Shown here piece after piece: positions 49,250 through 60,209 of a stretch of DNA of 64,000 bases. A program made the translations under genes and the position numbers. Positions within the stretch are counted from its first letter, which is position 1, and every line of letters begins with the position of its first letter. This DNA is from Bartonella grahamii subsp. shimonis. GTDB taxonomy: Bacteria > Pseudomonadota > Alphaproteobacteria > Rhizobiales > Rhizobiaceae. Location of the stretch: positions 1,736,001 through 1,800,000 of the forward strand of contig NZ_CP123961.1 in the NCBI RefSeq assembly GCF_036327415.1. The letters run 5' to 3'. Under the pieces are notes generated by a model. The model worked only from the letters and a program-made list of their open reading frames with translations. It was not told the origin of the DNA and did not search any database.

Positions 49250-49557
49250 CTATGGTAATAAATGGACAATGAAATAAACTCATTGGACCCGGGGGCGGTA
49301 CCCGGCGCCTCCACCAAAATATAATAAGCGAAAATTATACTTTGGTGGGGGCGAAATAGGATCGACAAGGGCGTAAAGATTGCTCTTTTACTCGGCATAG
49401 TACCACCGTTATCGGACTAAATGAGTAGTTGCAAATGACAACTATGCGGAAGCACGTCTCGCTGCTTGATGTAGTGTGAATGTTTCAAACTAAGTCTTAA
49501 ACCGTCGCAGGTTTAAGCGGGGTTCGAAGGCACCTGGCAACAGAAGCCTTCACTTTT
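49250..49557 (+). ncRNA. ssrA: transfer-messenger RNA, circularly permuted two-piece form
   Basis: tmRNA rescues stalled ribosomes and tags the nascent chain. The acceptor piece comes first: T-arm CCGGG (49289-49293) / CCCGG (49301-49305) with a seven-base loop, then CGCCTCC and ACCA ending at 49316. A short spacer (49317-49346) is expected to be excised. The coding piece starts at 49347 with GGGGGCG, which pairs with CGCCTCC to form the acceptor stem, followed by the typical GGATCGAC. The tag frame starts at GCA 49431 and reads ANDNYAEARLAA, stopping at TGA 49467-49469. The permuted order is characteristic of alphaproteobacteria. The outer 5' and 3' limits are approximate. Confidence 0.93.
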
Positions 49558-49559
49558 TT
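49526..49559 (+). terminator. terminator-like hairpin at the end of ssrA
   Basis: The stem GAAGGC / GCCTTC is followed by AC and T6. It may be both the last helix of the precursor and the transcript end. Confidence 0.55.
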
Positions 49560-49735
49560 AAACGTTGTTGATTGATCTTTCAGACATTATCAGACATTAT
49601 TCACCATAGAGTTTCGTATTTATTTGATTTATTGAGGTGCATCGTAGACAAAATACTGCTAATTTTAAAATATATTCTATCACACAATATCAATACGCCT
49701 CGTTCTGCTACGTGAAATAAAAGGAATAAACTTCG

Positions 49736-50281
49736 ATGGTTAAAGATCAAATCCGTTACGATATTCTCGTTCAGGATGCGCTTCGTGGAGTTATCCGTAA
49801 AGTTTTATCGGAAGTTGCCAAAGCAGGTCTTCCGGGAAATCATCATTTTTTTATAACTTTTTTGACGAATGCCCCAGGCGTTAAAATTTCCCCTCGGCTA
49901 AAAAATCGCTATCCCGAGCAAATGACAATCGTCTTACAACATCAGTTTAGAGATCTCAGTGTTTCAGAAACAGCTTTCGAAGTAACCCTCTCCTTCAGGG
50001 AAATAACCGAAAAACTCGTGATTCCTTTTACTTCCATTCAGGTCTTTTATGATCCTGTAGCAGCATTTGAAGCAGCATTTGATCTGCCCTCAAATCTTAC
50101 CTCTGGAGAAAGTGAAAATTCAGAAAATACCTCAACTACGCCCATTACCCTATCAAACAAACAAAAAAAAGAAAACACGCTTACAAAAGAACAAAATTTC
50201 AGTACAAATAAAGAATCTTCAAATAACGATACAAAACAAAGTGCTGATGTTGTCTCTTTAGATTCTTTTCGGAAAAAATAA
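49736..50281 (+). CDS. sspB: SspB-alpha, ClpXP adaptor for ssrA-tagged proteins
   Basis: SspB holds tmRNA-tagged substrates and delivers them to ClpXP. The 181-residue protein has the alpha-type core at about residues 1-120 (IRYDILVQDALRGVIRKVL, HHFFITFLTNAPGVKIS, MTIVLQHQFRDLSV, FREITEKLVIPFTSIQVFYDP). A long polar linker rich in Ser, Asn and Thr follows. The tail VVSLDSFRKK is the short ClpX-binding end. It follows the tmRNA gene directly, so tag and adaptor are neighbours. Confidence 0.9.
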   Translation: MVKDQIRYDILVQDALRGVIRKVLSEVAKAGLPGNHHFFITFLTNAPGVKISPRLKNRYPEQMTIVLQHQFRDLSVSETAFEVTLSFREITEKLVIPFTSIQVFYDPVAAFEAAFDLPSNLTSGESENSENTSTTPITLSNKQKKENTLTKEQNFSTNKESSNNDTKQSADVVSLDSFRKK

Positions 50282-50289
50282 ATTTTCTC

Positions 50290-50472
50290 ATGACTGAATT
50301 GATTAATCTTCGCCAATTTCGAAAACAAAAAAAACGTACAGAAAAATCTCTTCGTGCTGAGCAAAATCGTTATCGTTTTGGACGAACAAAAACTGAAAAA
50401 CTTTTCGAGCAACAAGAATCTTTAAAAACGCAAAAATTTCTTGATCAAAATCGTTTGCGAAACGACGAATAA
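50290..50472 (+). CDS. DUF4169 family small basic protein
   Basis: This 60-residue, highly charged protein (MTELINLRQFRKQKKRTEK) is rich in Arg, Lys, Glu and Gln, and is probably a single long helix. It begins eight bases after sspB ends and is followed ten bases later by a ribbon-helix-helix protein, so the three genes look like one operon. The family has no known function; nucleic-acid or ribosome contact is a guess from charge. Confidence 0.75.
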   Translation: MTELINLRQFRKQKKRTEKSLRAEQNRYRFGRTKTEKLFEQQESLKTQKFLDQNRLRNDE

Positions 50473-50482
50473 AGGTGAAAAA

Positions 50483-50734
50483 ATGCACGAAAATAATTCT
50501 ATCGATTGGTCAAAAGTCATTCCACGAAAGATATCTGTTCGCGTTGATGGACACGCAACAAGCGTCTCTTTAGAACCACCATTTTTAGATATTCTAAAAG
50601 ATATAGCCCGCAAAAAAGGACAATCTTTAGCCTTTGTTATCACTGATATTGATAGCAAAAGACCACAACAAGTAAATCTTTCGGCTTCGTTACGCGTTTA
50701 TGCCCTTCAAAGCGTTCTCACCCAACGCATTTAA
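50483..50734 (+). CDS. ribbon-helix-helix domain protein (RHH_4 type)
   Basis: This 83-residue protein reads RKISVRVDGHATSVSLEPPF, then LKDIARKKGQSLAFVITDID, then NLSASLRVYALQSV: a beta-strand followed by two helices, typical of this alphaproteobacterial RHH family. It could be a small DNA-binding regulator. The start at 50483 is preferred because AAAGGTGAAAAA precedes it; an in-frame start at 50441 would overlap the gene before. It is linked to sspB and the DUF4169 gene by spacing of about ten bases. Confidence 0.78.
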   Translation: MHENNSIDWSKVIPRKISVRVDGHATSVSLEPPFLDILKDIARKKGQSLAFVITDIDSKRPQQVNLSASLRVYALQSVLTQRI

Positions 50735-50854
50735 TGTTTGTGCTTATTTTTTTATGTTCTCTTTCTGTTTATTCAACTGAAATTGTTGTGACTTTTTTAA
50801 GAGAAGTTTTTTAATCTAGAACGACAATGAAAAAAAGACTACAAAAGAGATATA

Positions 50855-53194
50855 ATGAGTAATTTTTCTGATCACAACATACCTTTCTTTGAAGAAGATT
50901 CCCTTCCAGACCACGATAAAAAGAGCTCTGTTTTTTTCTCCCATACTCTAAAAAAACAAAAATCATATAACACAGACTATTTAGAACAACTCAATCCAGA
51001 ACAACAACAAGCTGTTATGAATACTGAGGGTCCTCTTTTAGTTCTTGCAGGTGCTGGTACAGGAAAAACGCGCGTTTTAACAACCCGTATTTCTCACATT
51101 TTACGCTCTGAACTTGCCTCTCCTCAGCAAATACTTGCTGTCACTTTCACCAACAAAGCAGCGCGTGAAATGAAAATGCGTATTGGTGAACTTATTGGAA
51201 GAGTTGTTGAAGGTATGCCTTGGCTTGGAACCTTTCATTCCACTGGTGCTAAAATTTTACGCCGTCACGCAGAGCTTGTTGGCTTAAAAAGAAACTTTAC
51301 AATTCTCGATAGAGATGATGTTCTTCGACTTTTAAAACAGCTTATTCAAGCTGAAGGATTAGACGATAAGCGTTGGCCCGCACGAAACCTTGCCATGATG
51401 ATTGATTCTTGGAAAAATCAAGGACTTTCACCAGAACATATCTCAAAAAGTGATGCTCATTCCTTTGGCAACGGCATGGGACGCGAACTTTATCACAGTT
51501 ACCAAAATCGATTAAAAGATCTTAATGCTTGCGATTTTGGCGATCTTCTGCTTCATTCTATCTCTATCTTCCAGCATAATCCAGATATTCTCCGCGAATA
51601 TCATTCTCAATTTCGCTATATTCTTGTTGATGAATATCAAGATACAAATACGGCACAATATCTTTGGCTTCGCCTTTTGGCACAACAACCTCAAGGTCAA
51701 CATGTTAATCTTTGTTGTGTTGGCGATGATGATCAGTCCATTTATGGATGGCGTGGTGCAAAAGTCGAGAACATATTACGTTTTGAAAAAGATTTTCCTT
51801 CTGCTAAAATTATTCGTCTAGAACGCAATTATCGCTCAACATCCCATATTCTTAAAACGGCCTCCCATCTCATTGCTCATAATGAAGAAAGACTGGGAAA
51901 AGTTCTTTTTTCTGCTCAAATAAAGAGTGAAGAAGAAAAAGTAAAAATTCATTCAGCATGGGATTCGGCAGAAGAAGCACGAGCAATCGGAGAAGAAATC
52001 GAACGCGCACAACAAACCGGTCATGCATTAAATCATATGGCTATATTAGTACGCGCATCATTTCAAATGCGTGAATTTGAAGATCGCTTTGTAACGCTTG
52101 GACTTAACTACCGCGTCATTGGTGGTCCTCGTTTTTATGAGCGAATGGAAATACGTGATGCCATGGCTTATTTACGCGTTGTTGTCCAACCCGCTGATGA
52201 TTTAGCTTTTGAACGTGTTATTAATACACCGAAACGCGGTATAGGAGATGCAACCCTGCGTATTCTTTATGAGAGTGCACGTGCGCGTTCTGTTCCTCTC
52301 TTTTCTGCTGCCGCTAACATCATTGAAACAGACGAGCTAAAGCCTAAGGCACGCAGTGCGTTACGAAACCTTATTGAAAACTTCCGCCGCTGGAAAAATA
52401 TGCTTCAAGACACTCCTCATAGAGAACTTGCCGAGATCATCCTTGATGATTCTGGTTATACAACCATGTGGTTAGAAGATCGCTCACCAGAGGCTCCTAC
52501 ACGGCTAGAAAATCTTAAAGAAATGATCCGTTCCATGGAACAATTTGAAAATCTTCAAAGTTTTTTAGAACATGTTGCACTCGTTATGGATGCTGAAAAC
52601 AATGAAAATACCGATGCAGTCAACATCATGACACTTCATTCAGCCAAAGGGCTTGAATTTGAAACAGTTTTTCTTCCAGGTTGGGAAGAAGGACTCTTTC
52701 CCCACCAGCGCTCATTAGATGAAGGTGGACGTTCAGGTTTAGAAGAAGAACGGCGTCTCGCTTATGTTGGACTCACAAGAGCAAAAAAACACCTGCATAT
52801 ATGGTTTGTATCTCACCGTAGAATTCATGGACTTTGGCAATCTGCTCTTCCCTCCCGCTTTCTAGATGAATTACCAGCAGAACATATAGAAGCCATAGCA
52901 ATGGAAACATCTTATGGTGGTTATGGAAAATCTTCCTTTCAAAATCACGATTCCTATTATACTGACTATGTGACAGCAAGACAGAAGCATACACAAAAAA
53001 ACAAAACTATTGAAGGGAAAATTATCGCTCAATCAATCTCTCATGCATCATCAGATTTTTCTATCAATGATCGGATTTTTCACATAAAATTTGGTTATGG
53101 TCATATTACAGCAATAGACGATCATAAATTGACAATAATGTTTGAAAAAGCCGGAGAAAAGCGTGTCCTGGATAATTTTGTAAACAAAGCTTAA
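50855..53194 (+). CDS. uvrD: UvrD/PcrA-type SF1A DNA helicase
   Basis: This 3'-5' helicase of nucleotide-excision and mismatch repair is 779 residues long. Motifs in order: LNPEQQQAV (Q motif), GAGTGKT Walker A at 66-72, VTFTNKAAREM (Ia), DEYQDT Walker B at 259-264, GDDDQSIYGWRGA (III), RLERNYRS (IV), TLHSAKGLEFETVFLPGWEEGLFPH (V) and YVGLTRAKKHL (VI). A KFGYGHITAIDDHKLTIMFEKAG segment near the C-terminus matches the Tudor-like RNAP-interaction end found in UvrD and PcrA. It has its own promoter region of about 120 bp. Confidence 0.95.
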   Translation: MSNFSDHNIPFFEEDSLPDHDKKSSVFFSHTLKKQKSYNTDYLEQLNPEQQQAVMNTEGPLLVLAGAGTGKTRVLTTRISHILRSELASPQQILAVTFTNKAAREMKMRIGELIGRVVEGMPWLGTFHSTGAKILRRHAELVGLKRNFTILDRDDVLRLLKQLIQAEGLDDKRWPARNLAMMIDSWKNQGLSPEHISKSDAHSFGNGMGRELYHSYQNRLKDLNACDFGDLLLHSISIFQHNPDILREYHSQFRYILVDEYQDTNTAQYLWLRLLAQQPQGQHVNLCCVGDDDQSIYGWRGAKVENILRFEKDFPSAKIIRLERNYRSTSHILKTASHLIAHNEERLGKVLFSAQIKSEEEKVKIHSAWDSAEEARAIGEEIERAQQTGHALNHMAILVRASFQMREFEDRFVTLGLNYRVIGGPRFYERMEIRDAMAYLRVVVQPADDLAFERVINTPKRGIGDATLRILYESARARSVPLFSAAANIIETDELKPKARSALRNLIENFRRWKNMLQDTPHRELAEIILDDSGYTTMWLEDRSPEAPTRLENLKEMIRSMEQFENLQSFLEHVALVMDAENNENTDAVNIMTLHSAKGLEFETVFLPGWEEGLFPHQRSLDEGGRSGLEEERRLAYVGLTRAKKHLHIWFVSHRRIHGLWQSALPSRFLDELPAEHIEAIAMETSYGGYGKSSFQNHDSYYTDYVTARQKHTQKNKTIEGKIIAQSISHASSDFSINDRIFHIKFGYGHITAIDDHKLTIMFEKAGEKRVLDNFVNKA

Positions 53195-53246
53195 CTAAAA
53201 GCAAACCACAATCAGTTTTTTAAAAGACATTTTTTTATTCTGATTA

Positions 53247-53876
53247 TCATTTCCATTTTCGAACAAAGACTTTGAGGGGTAAGTTTTGCATATCAGGTAA
53301 TGCGTTATAAATTTTATCAAGCGGCCAATTCCACCAAGCCATCTCCAAAAGGCACTCAATCACATAATCGGAAAAACGCATCCGCAAGTGCTTTGCAGGA
53401 ACACCAGCGACAACCGCATAAGGCATAACATCTTTCGTTATAACAGCGTTCGCACCAATGATAGCGCCATGTCCAACTGTTACCCCAGGCATAATAACCG
53501 CACCATGTCCAATCCACACATCATGCCCAATGATAACACGTTTTGCACAGCGCCTTTCACGAAAAGAACAATCAAGTGCCATATAACGAAAGTATTCATT
53601 AGGGCGATAGGTTATTTTATGCGTTGAAACGCGCTCCATGGGATGCTCTAGCGCATTCACACAAACATGAGATGCAATAGAACAAAAACGCCCAATATCG
53701 CTGTAAATAGCCTCACTGTTACGCTCAAAATAAGAAAAATCTCCAACGGTTACATCCCGTAAAATCACCCGCTCATTAATTTCCACGTAACGCCCTAATT
53801 TACAACCGTGCAACCGTGCTGTCGTATGGATACGAGGCTCACTTTTATGAAATCGAAAATCGTTCTCAATATTCAT
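53247..53876 (-). CDS. hexapeptide-repeat acetyltransferase (xenobiotic / PhnThr-like)
   Basis: This 209-residue protein belongs to the left-handed beta-helix transferases. It has VIIGHDVWIGHGAVIMPGV and VGHGAIIGANAVITKDVMP, plus YAVVAGVPAKHLRMRF, typical of CatB-like enzymes. The VNALEHPMERVSTHKITYRP stretch and the AWWNWPLDKI end fit the phosphonate-associated hexapeptide subfamily. No phosphonate genes are nearby, so the substrate is unknown. It is convergent with uvrD and divergent from the SCO1 gene. Confidence 0.82.
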   Translation of the reverse strand: MNIENDFRFHKSEPRIHTTARLHGCKLGRYVEINERVILRDVTVGDFSYFERNSEAIYSDIGRFCSIASHVCVNALEHPMERVSTHKITYRPNEYFRYMALDCSFRERRCAKRVIIGHDVWIGHGAVIMPGVTVGHGAIIGANAVITKDVMPYAVVAGVPAKHLRMRFSDYVIECLLEMAWWNWPLDKIYNALPDMQNLPLKVFVRKWK

Positions 53877-54012
53877 GCATCTTTCACCAATATTTCATCA
53901 ATAAATATGGAAAGACATACCAATCAAGCCAATAAAATCAACCATGAAACAGAGATTGCAAAACAAACCTGCCGATGTTACAATTCCTTGATTTATCTAA
54001 GAGAGTCAAACT

Positions 54013-54594
54013 ATGAAAAATGTAATACGCATCTCGGGGCTGACAATCATATTTCTTGCAGGTATTTTTATTTATGATGCGCTGACCAATAAGCCTTTAG
54101 GTGATAATTTTACACTCACTGATTCTAATGGAAAAACTATTACTGAAGCTGATATTCGAAGCAAGCCTTCAATAATTTTTTTCGGTTTCACTATGTGTCC
54201 TGAAATCTGCCCTACGACATTGATGAATCTTGATCGGTGGCTTACAGCCCTTGGATCCAATACAGATAAATTAGGTATATGGTTTGTTACTGTTGACCCC
54301 GAACGTGATACACCAGAAGTACTCCATGAATATCTCAGTAATTTTAACAATGAAATCATTGGTATCAGTGGAGATCCTAATAAAGTTCATAAAATGGTCA
54401 ATTCCTTTAACATCGTTGCTGAAAAAGTCCTTGGAACAGATGGAAACTATACATATAACCATACAGCAGCAATTTTTTTACTCAAAAAAGGTGGAAAATT
54501 AGCTAGCGTTATCCGTTATGACACGAAAGAAAGTGACAGCGAATTAAAAGATGAAATCGCCATTGAACGGTTAAAAAAACTCATCTTAAACTAA
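54013..54594 (+). CDS. SCO1/SenC copper protein for cytochrome oxidase assembly
   Basis: This 193-residue thioredoxin-fold protein is anchored by one N-terminal helix (ISGLTIIFLAGIFIYDAL), with its domain in the periplasm. The copper site shows Cys 62 and Cys 66 (TMCPEICPTTL) and His 150 (YTYNHTAAIF). WFVTVDPERDTPEVL is the family motif between them. It likely inserts Cu(A) in cytochrome c oxidase subunit II or keeps its thiols reduced. It is followed 27 bp later by prmA on the same strand. Confidence 0.93.
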   Translation: MKNVIRISGLTIIFLAGIFIYDALTNKPLGDNFTLTDSNGKTITEADIRSKPSIIFFGFTMCPEICPTTLMNLDRWLTALGSNTDKLGIWFVTVDPERDTPEVLHEYLSNFNNEIIGISGDPNKVHKMVNSFNIVAEKVLGTDGNYTYNHTAAIFLLKKGGKLASVIRYDTKESDSELKDEIAIERLKKLILN

Positions 54595-54621
54595 AAAAAG
54601 CCGATCAAAAGAAAGAACTGC

Positions 54622-55491
54622 ATGTCGCAACAAATTCGCCTCTATTATACTGCTTCTAAAAATGAAGCAGAACGGTCCTACACCCTTATAGAAACAGCCT
54701 TTGACGAAGAAGGTTATCCTCTTGCTCTTACAGAGATAGATGAACAAAATGCTGTATATGAACTTTCACTCTATGTAGACCAAGAAAACTACGAGCATAT
54801 TTCGAAACGTTTTGCACACATTCTTTCTATAGATCTTGATAAAATTAACAGTGAAATTTTACCTAATATTGATTGGGTTAAACAAAGCCTTGAAGGACTA
54901 AAACCTGTACATGCTGGTCCTTTTTTTCTTCATGGAAGCCATAATAGAGGCGACATTCCAGAAAATGTTTTACCTATTGAAATTGAAGCAAATCAAGCTT
55001 TTGGCACCGGCCATCATGGAACAACAACTGGTTGTTTAGAAATGATTGCCAAAGTCATGAAACATGAAAATCCCCAAAATGCACTTGATCTAGGTACCGG
55101 CAGTGGGGTACTCGCCATCGGCATCGCAATACTCAAACCTATTGCTATACTTGCATCTGATATTGACCCAATTGCTATTCAAGTTGCACAACACAATATC
55201 GAATTCAATGGTGTCAAGGAATATATCACAGCTGTTACAGCAACAGGTTTTTCCCATAATGAAATTGCTTCACGAGCGCCCTTTGATCTCATTGTTGCCA
55301 ATATCCTTGCCAATCCTCTTATCGAACTTGCACAAGAAATGGTAAAGGCACTCCAAAAAGGCGGATCACTGATACTCTCTGGAATCCTCGAAGAACAACA
55401 TGCCGATGTTCTAAAGGCTTATGTAAAACAAGGGCTGAAACACATTGAAACATACCACCGTCAAGGATGGGTTACAATACATCTAAAATAA
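54622..55491 (+). CDS. prmA: ribosomal protein L11 methyltransferase
   Basis: PrmA trimethylates ribosomal protein L11 at several Lys and the N-terminus using S-adenosylmethionine. The 289-residue protein has the IEANQAFGTGHHGTTTGCLE signature (122-141), motif I ALDLGTGSGVLAIGI (154-168), ASDIDPIAIQVA and the substrate loop DLIVANILANPL. The N-terminal domain that binds L11 is present. Its last bases precede pepP by 17 bases. Confidence 0.95.
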   Translation: MSQQIRLYYTASKNEAERSYTLIETAFDEEGYPLALTEIDEQNAVYELSLYVDQENYEHISKRFAHILSIDLDKINSEILPNIDWVKQSLEGLKPVHAGPFFLHGSHNRGDIPENVLPIEIEANQAFGTGHHGTTTGCLEMIAKVMKHENPQNALDLGTGSGVLAIGIAILKPIAILASDIDPIAIQVAQHNIEFNGVKEYITAVTATGFSHNEIASRAPFDLIVANILANPLIELAQEMVKALQKGGSLILSGILEEQHADVLKAYVKQGLKHIETYHRQGWVTIHLK

Positions 55492-55508
55492 AAGGAAAGG
55501 ACGTTGTT

Positions 55509-57335
55509 ATGTATCAATCTTTTGAAACAACAACAAATCCAGCTCATGCTCTAGAACGCATTGCCTCTCTTCGTAAAGAACTAGACTGCCTTGAACTCGA
55601 TGGTTTTCTTGTTCCGCGTAGCGATGAACATCAAGGAGAATATGTCCCTCCTCATGCTCAACGCCTTAGCTGGCTAACCGGCTTTACTGGATCAGCTGGG
55701 ATTGCACTGATTTTAAAAAACAAAGCCATTATATTCACAGACGGGCGCTATAGACTTCAAGTTCGCCAACAAACTGATTCTGATATTTTTGATTATGAAG
55801 ATCTCATAACTTGCCCTCCCTCACGATGGCTTGAAAAAAATGGGCAAAAACTTTCTATTGGCTTTGATCCATGGCTTCACACCATTGCTGCCACCGATGC
55901 ATTGAGAAACGCATTAGAAATGAAAGCCGGTGGAAAACTTGTAGCAGTTCAACATAATCCCATTGATCTACTCTGGCATGATCAGCCGCCATTTCCACAA
56001 TCTGCCTTATCAATTCACCCTCTCAAATATGCTGGGTGCGATACAGATAAAAAACTCGCTTTGATTTACAAAGATATACAGCAAACTCATGCAAATGCTT
56101 TTATTTTTACAGATCCCTCTTCCATTGCATGGACATTCAATATACGTGGCAATGATGTTTCCAACACGCCTTTTTCCCTTTGTTTTGCTCTCGTTCCACT
56201 TAACGAAACACCAGCCTTATTCATTAACAGCAAAAAACTTGATGTAGAACAGAAACAATATTTGGAACGTTATGCAAAATTATATGAACCAGAACAGCTT
56301 ATTCCAAAGATCAAAAAGTATGTCCAAAAAGGGACAATATTTGCCTTAGATCCACAACTAACGTGCGAAAAATTACGAACTGTTATTGAAGAAAACAATA
56401 GCTCTTTCATCAAACTTACTGATCCCGCTGCTCTACCACGCGCCATTAAAAATGACACAGAACTCAATGGCGCACGCAAAGCACACCTGCGCGATGGTGT
56501 AGCACTTACTCGCTTTTTTTCTTGGTTAGATAAACAAACACCAGACACAATAAGTGAAATTTCTGCAGCTCAAAAATTAGAAGAATTTCGTATAACAACA
56601 GCAAAAGAAATGGGAGAAAAACTCGAAGATCTGTCTTTTGATACAATCTCAGCAGCAGGTGCAAATGGTGCCATTATTCATTATCGTGTAACAACACAAA
56701 CAAATAAACAACTCAATGATGGTGAACTTTACCTTGTTGATTCAGGTGGACAATATCGTGATGGAACGACAGATGTCACACGCACAATAGCAATTGGGAA
56801 TATTGGAGAAGAAGAAAAACGCTGTTTCACGCTTGTCCTCAAAGGTATGATTGCTCTTTCAACTGCTCGCTTTCCAAAAGGAACCCGCGGACAAGACATT
56901 GATATTCTAGCGCGCATTGCATTGTGGAAAGCTGGTTTTGATTATGCTCATGGCACCGGTCATGGTGTTGGGTCTTATCTTTCTGTTCATGAAGGACCAC
57001 AAAATATTTCCCGCAAAGGGTGCCAAGAACTCATCTCCGGTATGATTCTTTCAAACGAACCAGGATATTATCGCGAAGGTGCTTTTGGTATCCGTCTTGA
57101 AAATTTGATAATAGTAAAGCCCGCGCAAAAAATTGATGGTGGAGATATAGAAATGCTTTCGTTTGAGACGCTCACACACTGTCCCATTGATCGAAGACTC
57201 ATTCTCCCAGAACTTTTGACGCAAGAAGAAAGACAATGGCTCAATGATTACCACGCACGCGTTTATCAGATGAATGCACCTTACTTAAATGAAGAAGATA
57301 AAAAATGGGCAAAAGAGGCAACAATGCCCCTTTAA
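55509..57335 (+). CDS. pepP: Xaa-Pro aminopeptidase (M24B, long form)
   Basis: This cytosolic metalloprotease removes N-terminal residues before proline. The protein is 608 residues with the three-domain arrangement of the long form: two creatinase-like N-terminal domains (VPRSDEHQGEYVPPHAQRL at the start), then the pita-bread catalytic domain. Dinuclear metal ligands lie in YLVDSGGQYRDGTTDVTRT (two Asp), HGTGHGVGSYLSVHEGP (His) and ILSNEPGYY / GIRLENL (two Glu). The ATG at 55509 is chosen over 55467 because the latter lies inside prmA and AAAGGAAAGGA precedes 55509. Confidence 0.93.
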   Translation: MYQSFETTTNPAHALERIASLRKELDCLELDGFLVPRSDEHQGEYVPPHAQRLSWLTGFTGSAGIALILKNKAIIFTDGRYRLQVRQQTDSDIFDYEDLITCPPSRWLEKNGQKLSIGFDPWLHTIAATDALRNALEMKAGGKLVAVQHNPIDLLWHDQPPFPQSALSIHPLKYAGCDTDKKLALIYKDIQQTHANAFIFTDPSSIAWTFNIRGNDVSNTPFSLCFALVPLNETPALFINSKKLDVEQKQYLERYAKLYEPEQLIPKIKKYVQKGTIFALDPQLTCEKLRTVIEENNSSFIKLTDPAALPRAIKNDTELNGARKAHLRDGVALTRFFSWLDKQTPDTISEISAAQKLEEFRITTAKEMGEKLEDLSFDTISAAGANGAIIHYRVTTQTNKQLNDGELYLVDSGGQYRDGTTDVTRTIAIGNIGEEEKRCFTLVLKGMIALSTARFPKGTRGQDIDILARIALWKAGFDYAHGTGHGVGSYLSVHEGPQNISRKGCQELISGMILSNEPGYYREGAFGIRLENLIIVKPAQKIDGGDIEMLSFETLTHCPIDRRLILPELLTQEERQWLNDYHARVYQMNAPYLNEEDKKWAKEATMPL

Positions 57336-57939
57336 ATGAAGCAACACAAATATCTTCCAACGCTTCTTACAAAAACACCACACGCTTCTCTTTTTAAGAA
57401 AAAATGCGTATTCACCATCAGCAAATACAAAAAACGCCTTTATAAAATACTTCAAGTTTTTTTGCCGATACGAAAAAAGCTCTTCCCAAACTGAAACAGA
57501 ACGGGATATACTTGTAAAAGATAAGGCTTATCAACTATCCTCCACCATCTCCATACAATTATAACCTTATTCTGCTATATAGAAATTTTCATTATATTTT
57601 GTAATCCTCCGCATCGCATTTCTAAAACGCCTATTATAACTAGCTTATTACGCCGTTTAGATTTAAAAATTCTACATATTTATTGAAAATTTTTATCTTG
57701 TTTCACAGTGATAACCTATATCTTTTACTAATAATAACCTTGTATATTCTTCATCATAATAGTTTAAGTTTAATATTTAAGTTCAACGTTTTTTTTCAAT
57801 AACTTAATAAATATCAAAGTCTATGGTGCTCTATTTTTGCAAAAAAATAGCCCCTATTATCCACTTTTTGATTCCATCCCCCCAAAATATAAGAGAGGTA
57901 ATCACACAAACAGCATACGCATCTTCTAGAAAATGCCCT
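57336..57939. other. gap of about 600 bp between convergent pepP and ligA
   Basis: No gene and no strong terminator were recognised. The region is AT-rich and probably untranscribed or holds both 3' ends. Confidence 0.55.
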
Positions 57940-60114
<2,175 letters not shown>

Positions 60115-60209
60115 TTACAAGCACTGCCACAAGGATCTCCATGCCTCCTCATAAAGTGAATCTCAATAAATACAAGCTTTCCAGTATTTTTATCGCTGAC
60201 TAATTACCT

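Noticed and set aside
49189..49398. 69-residue minus-strand reading frame (contains EAPGTAPGSNEF)
   Set aside because: It lies antisense across the tmRNA acceptor arm. The apparent protein is the complement of the T-arm and acceptor stem, a known type of false gene.
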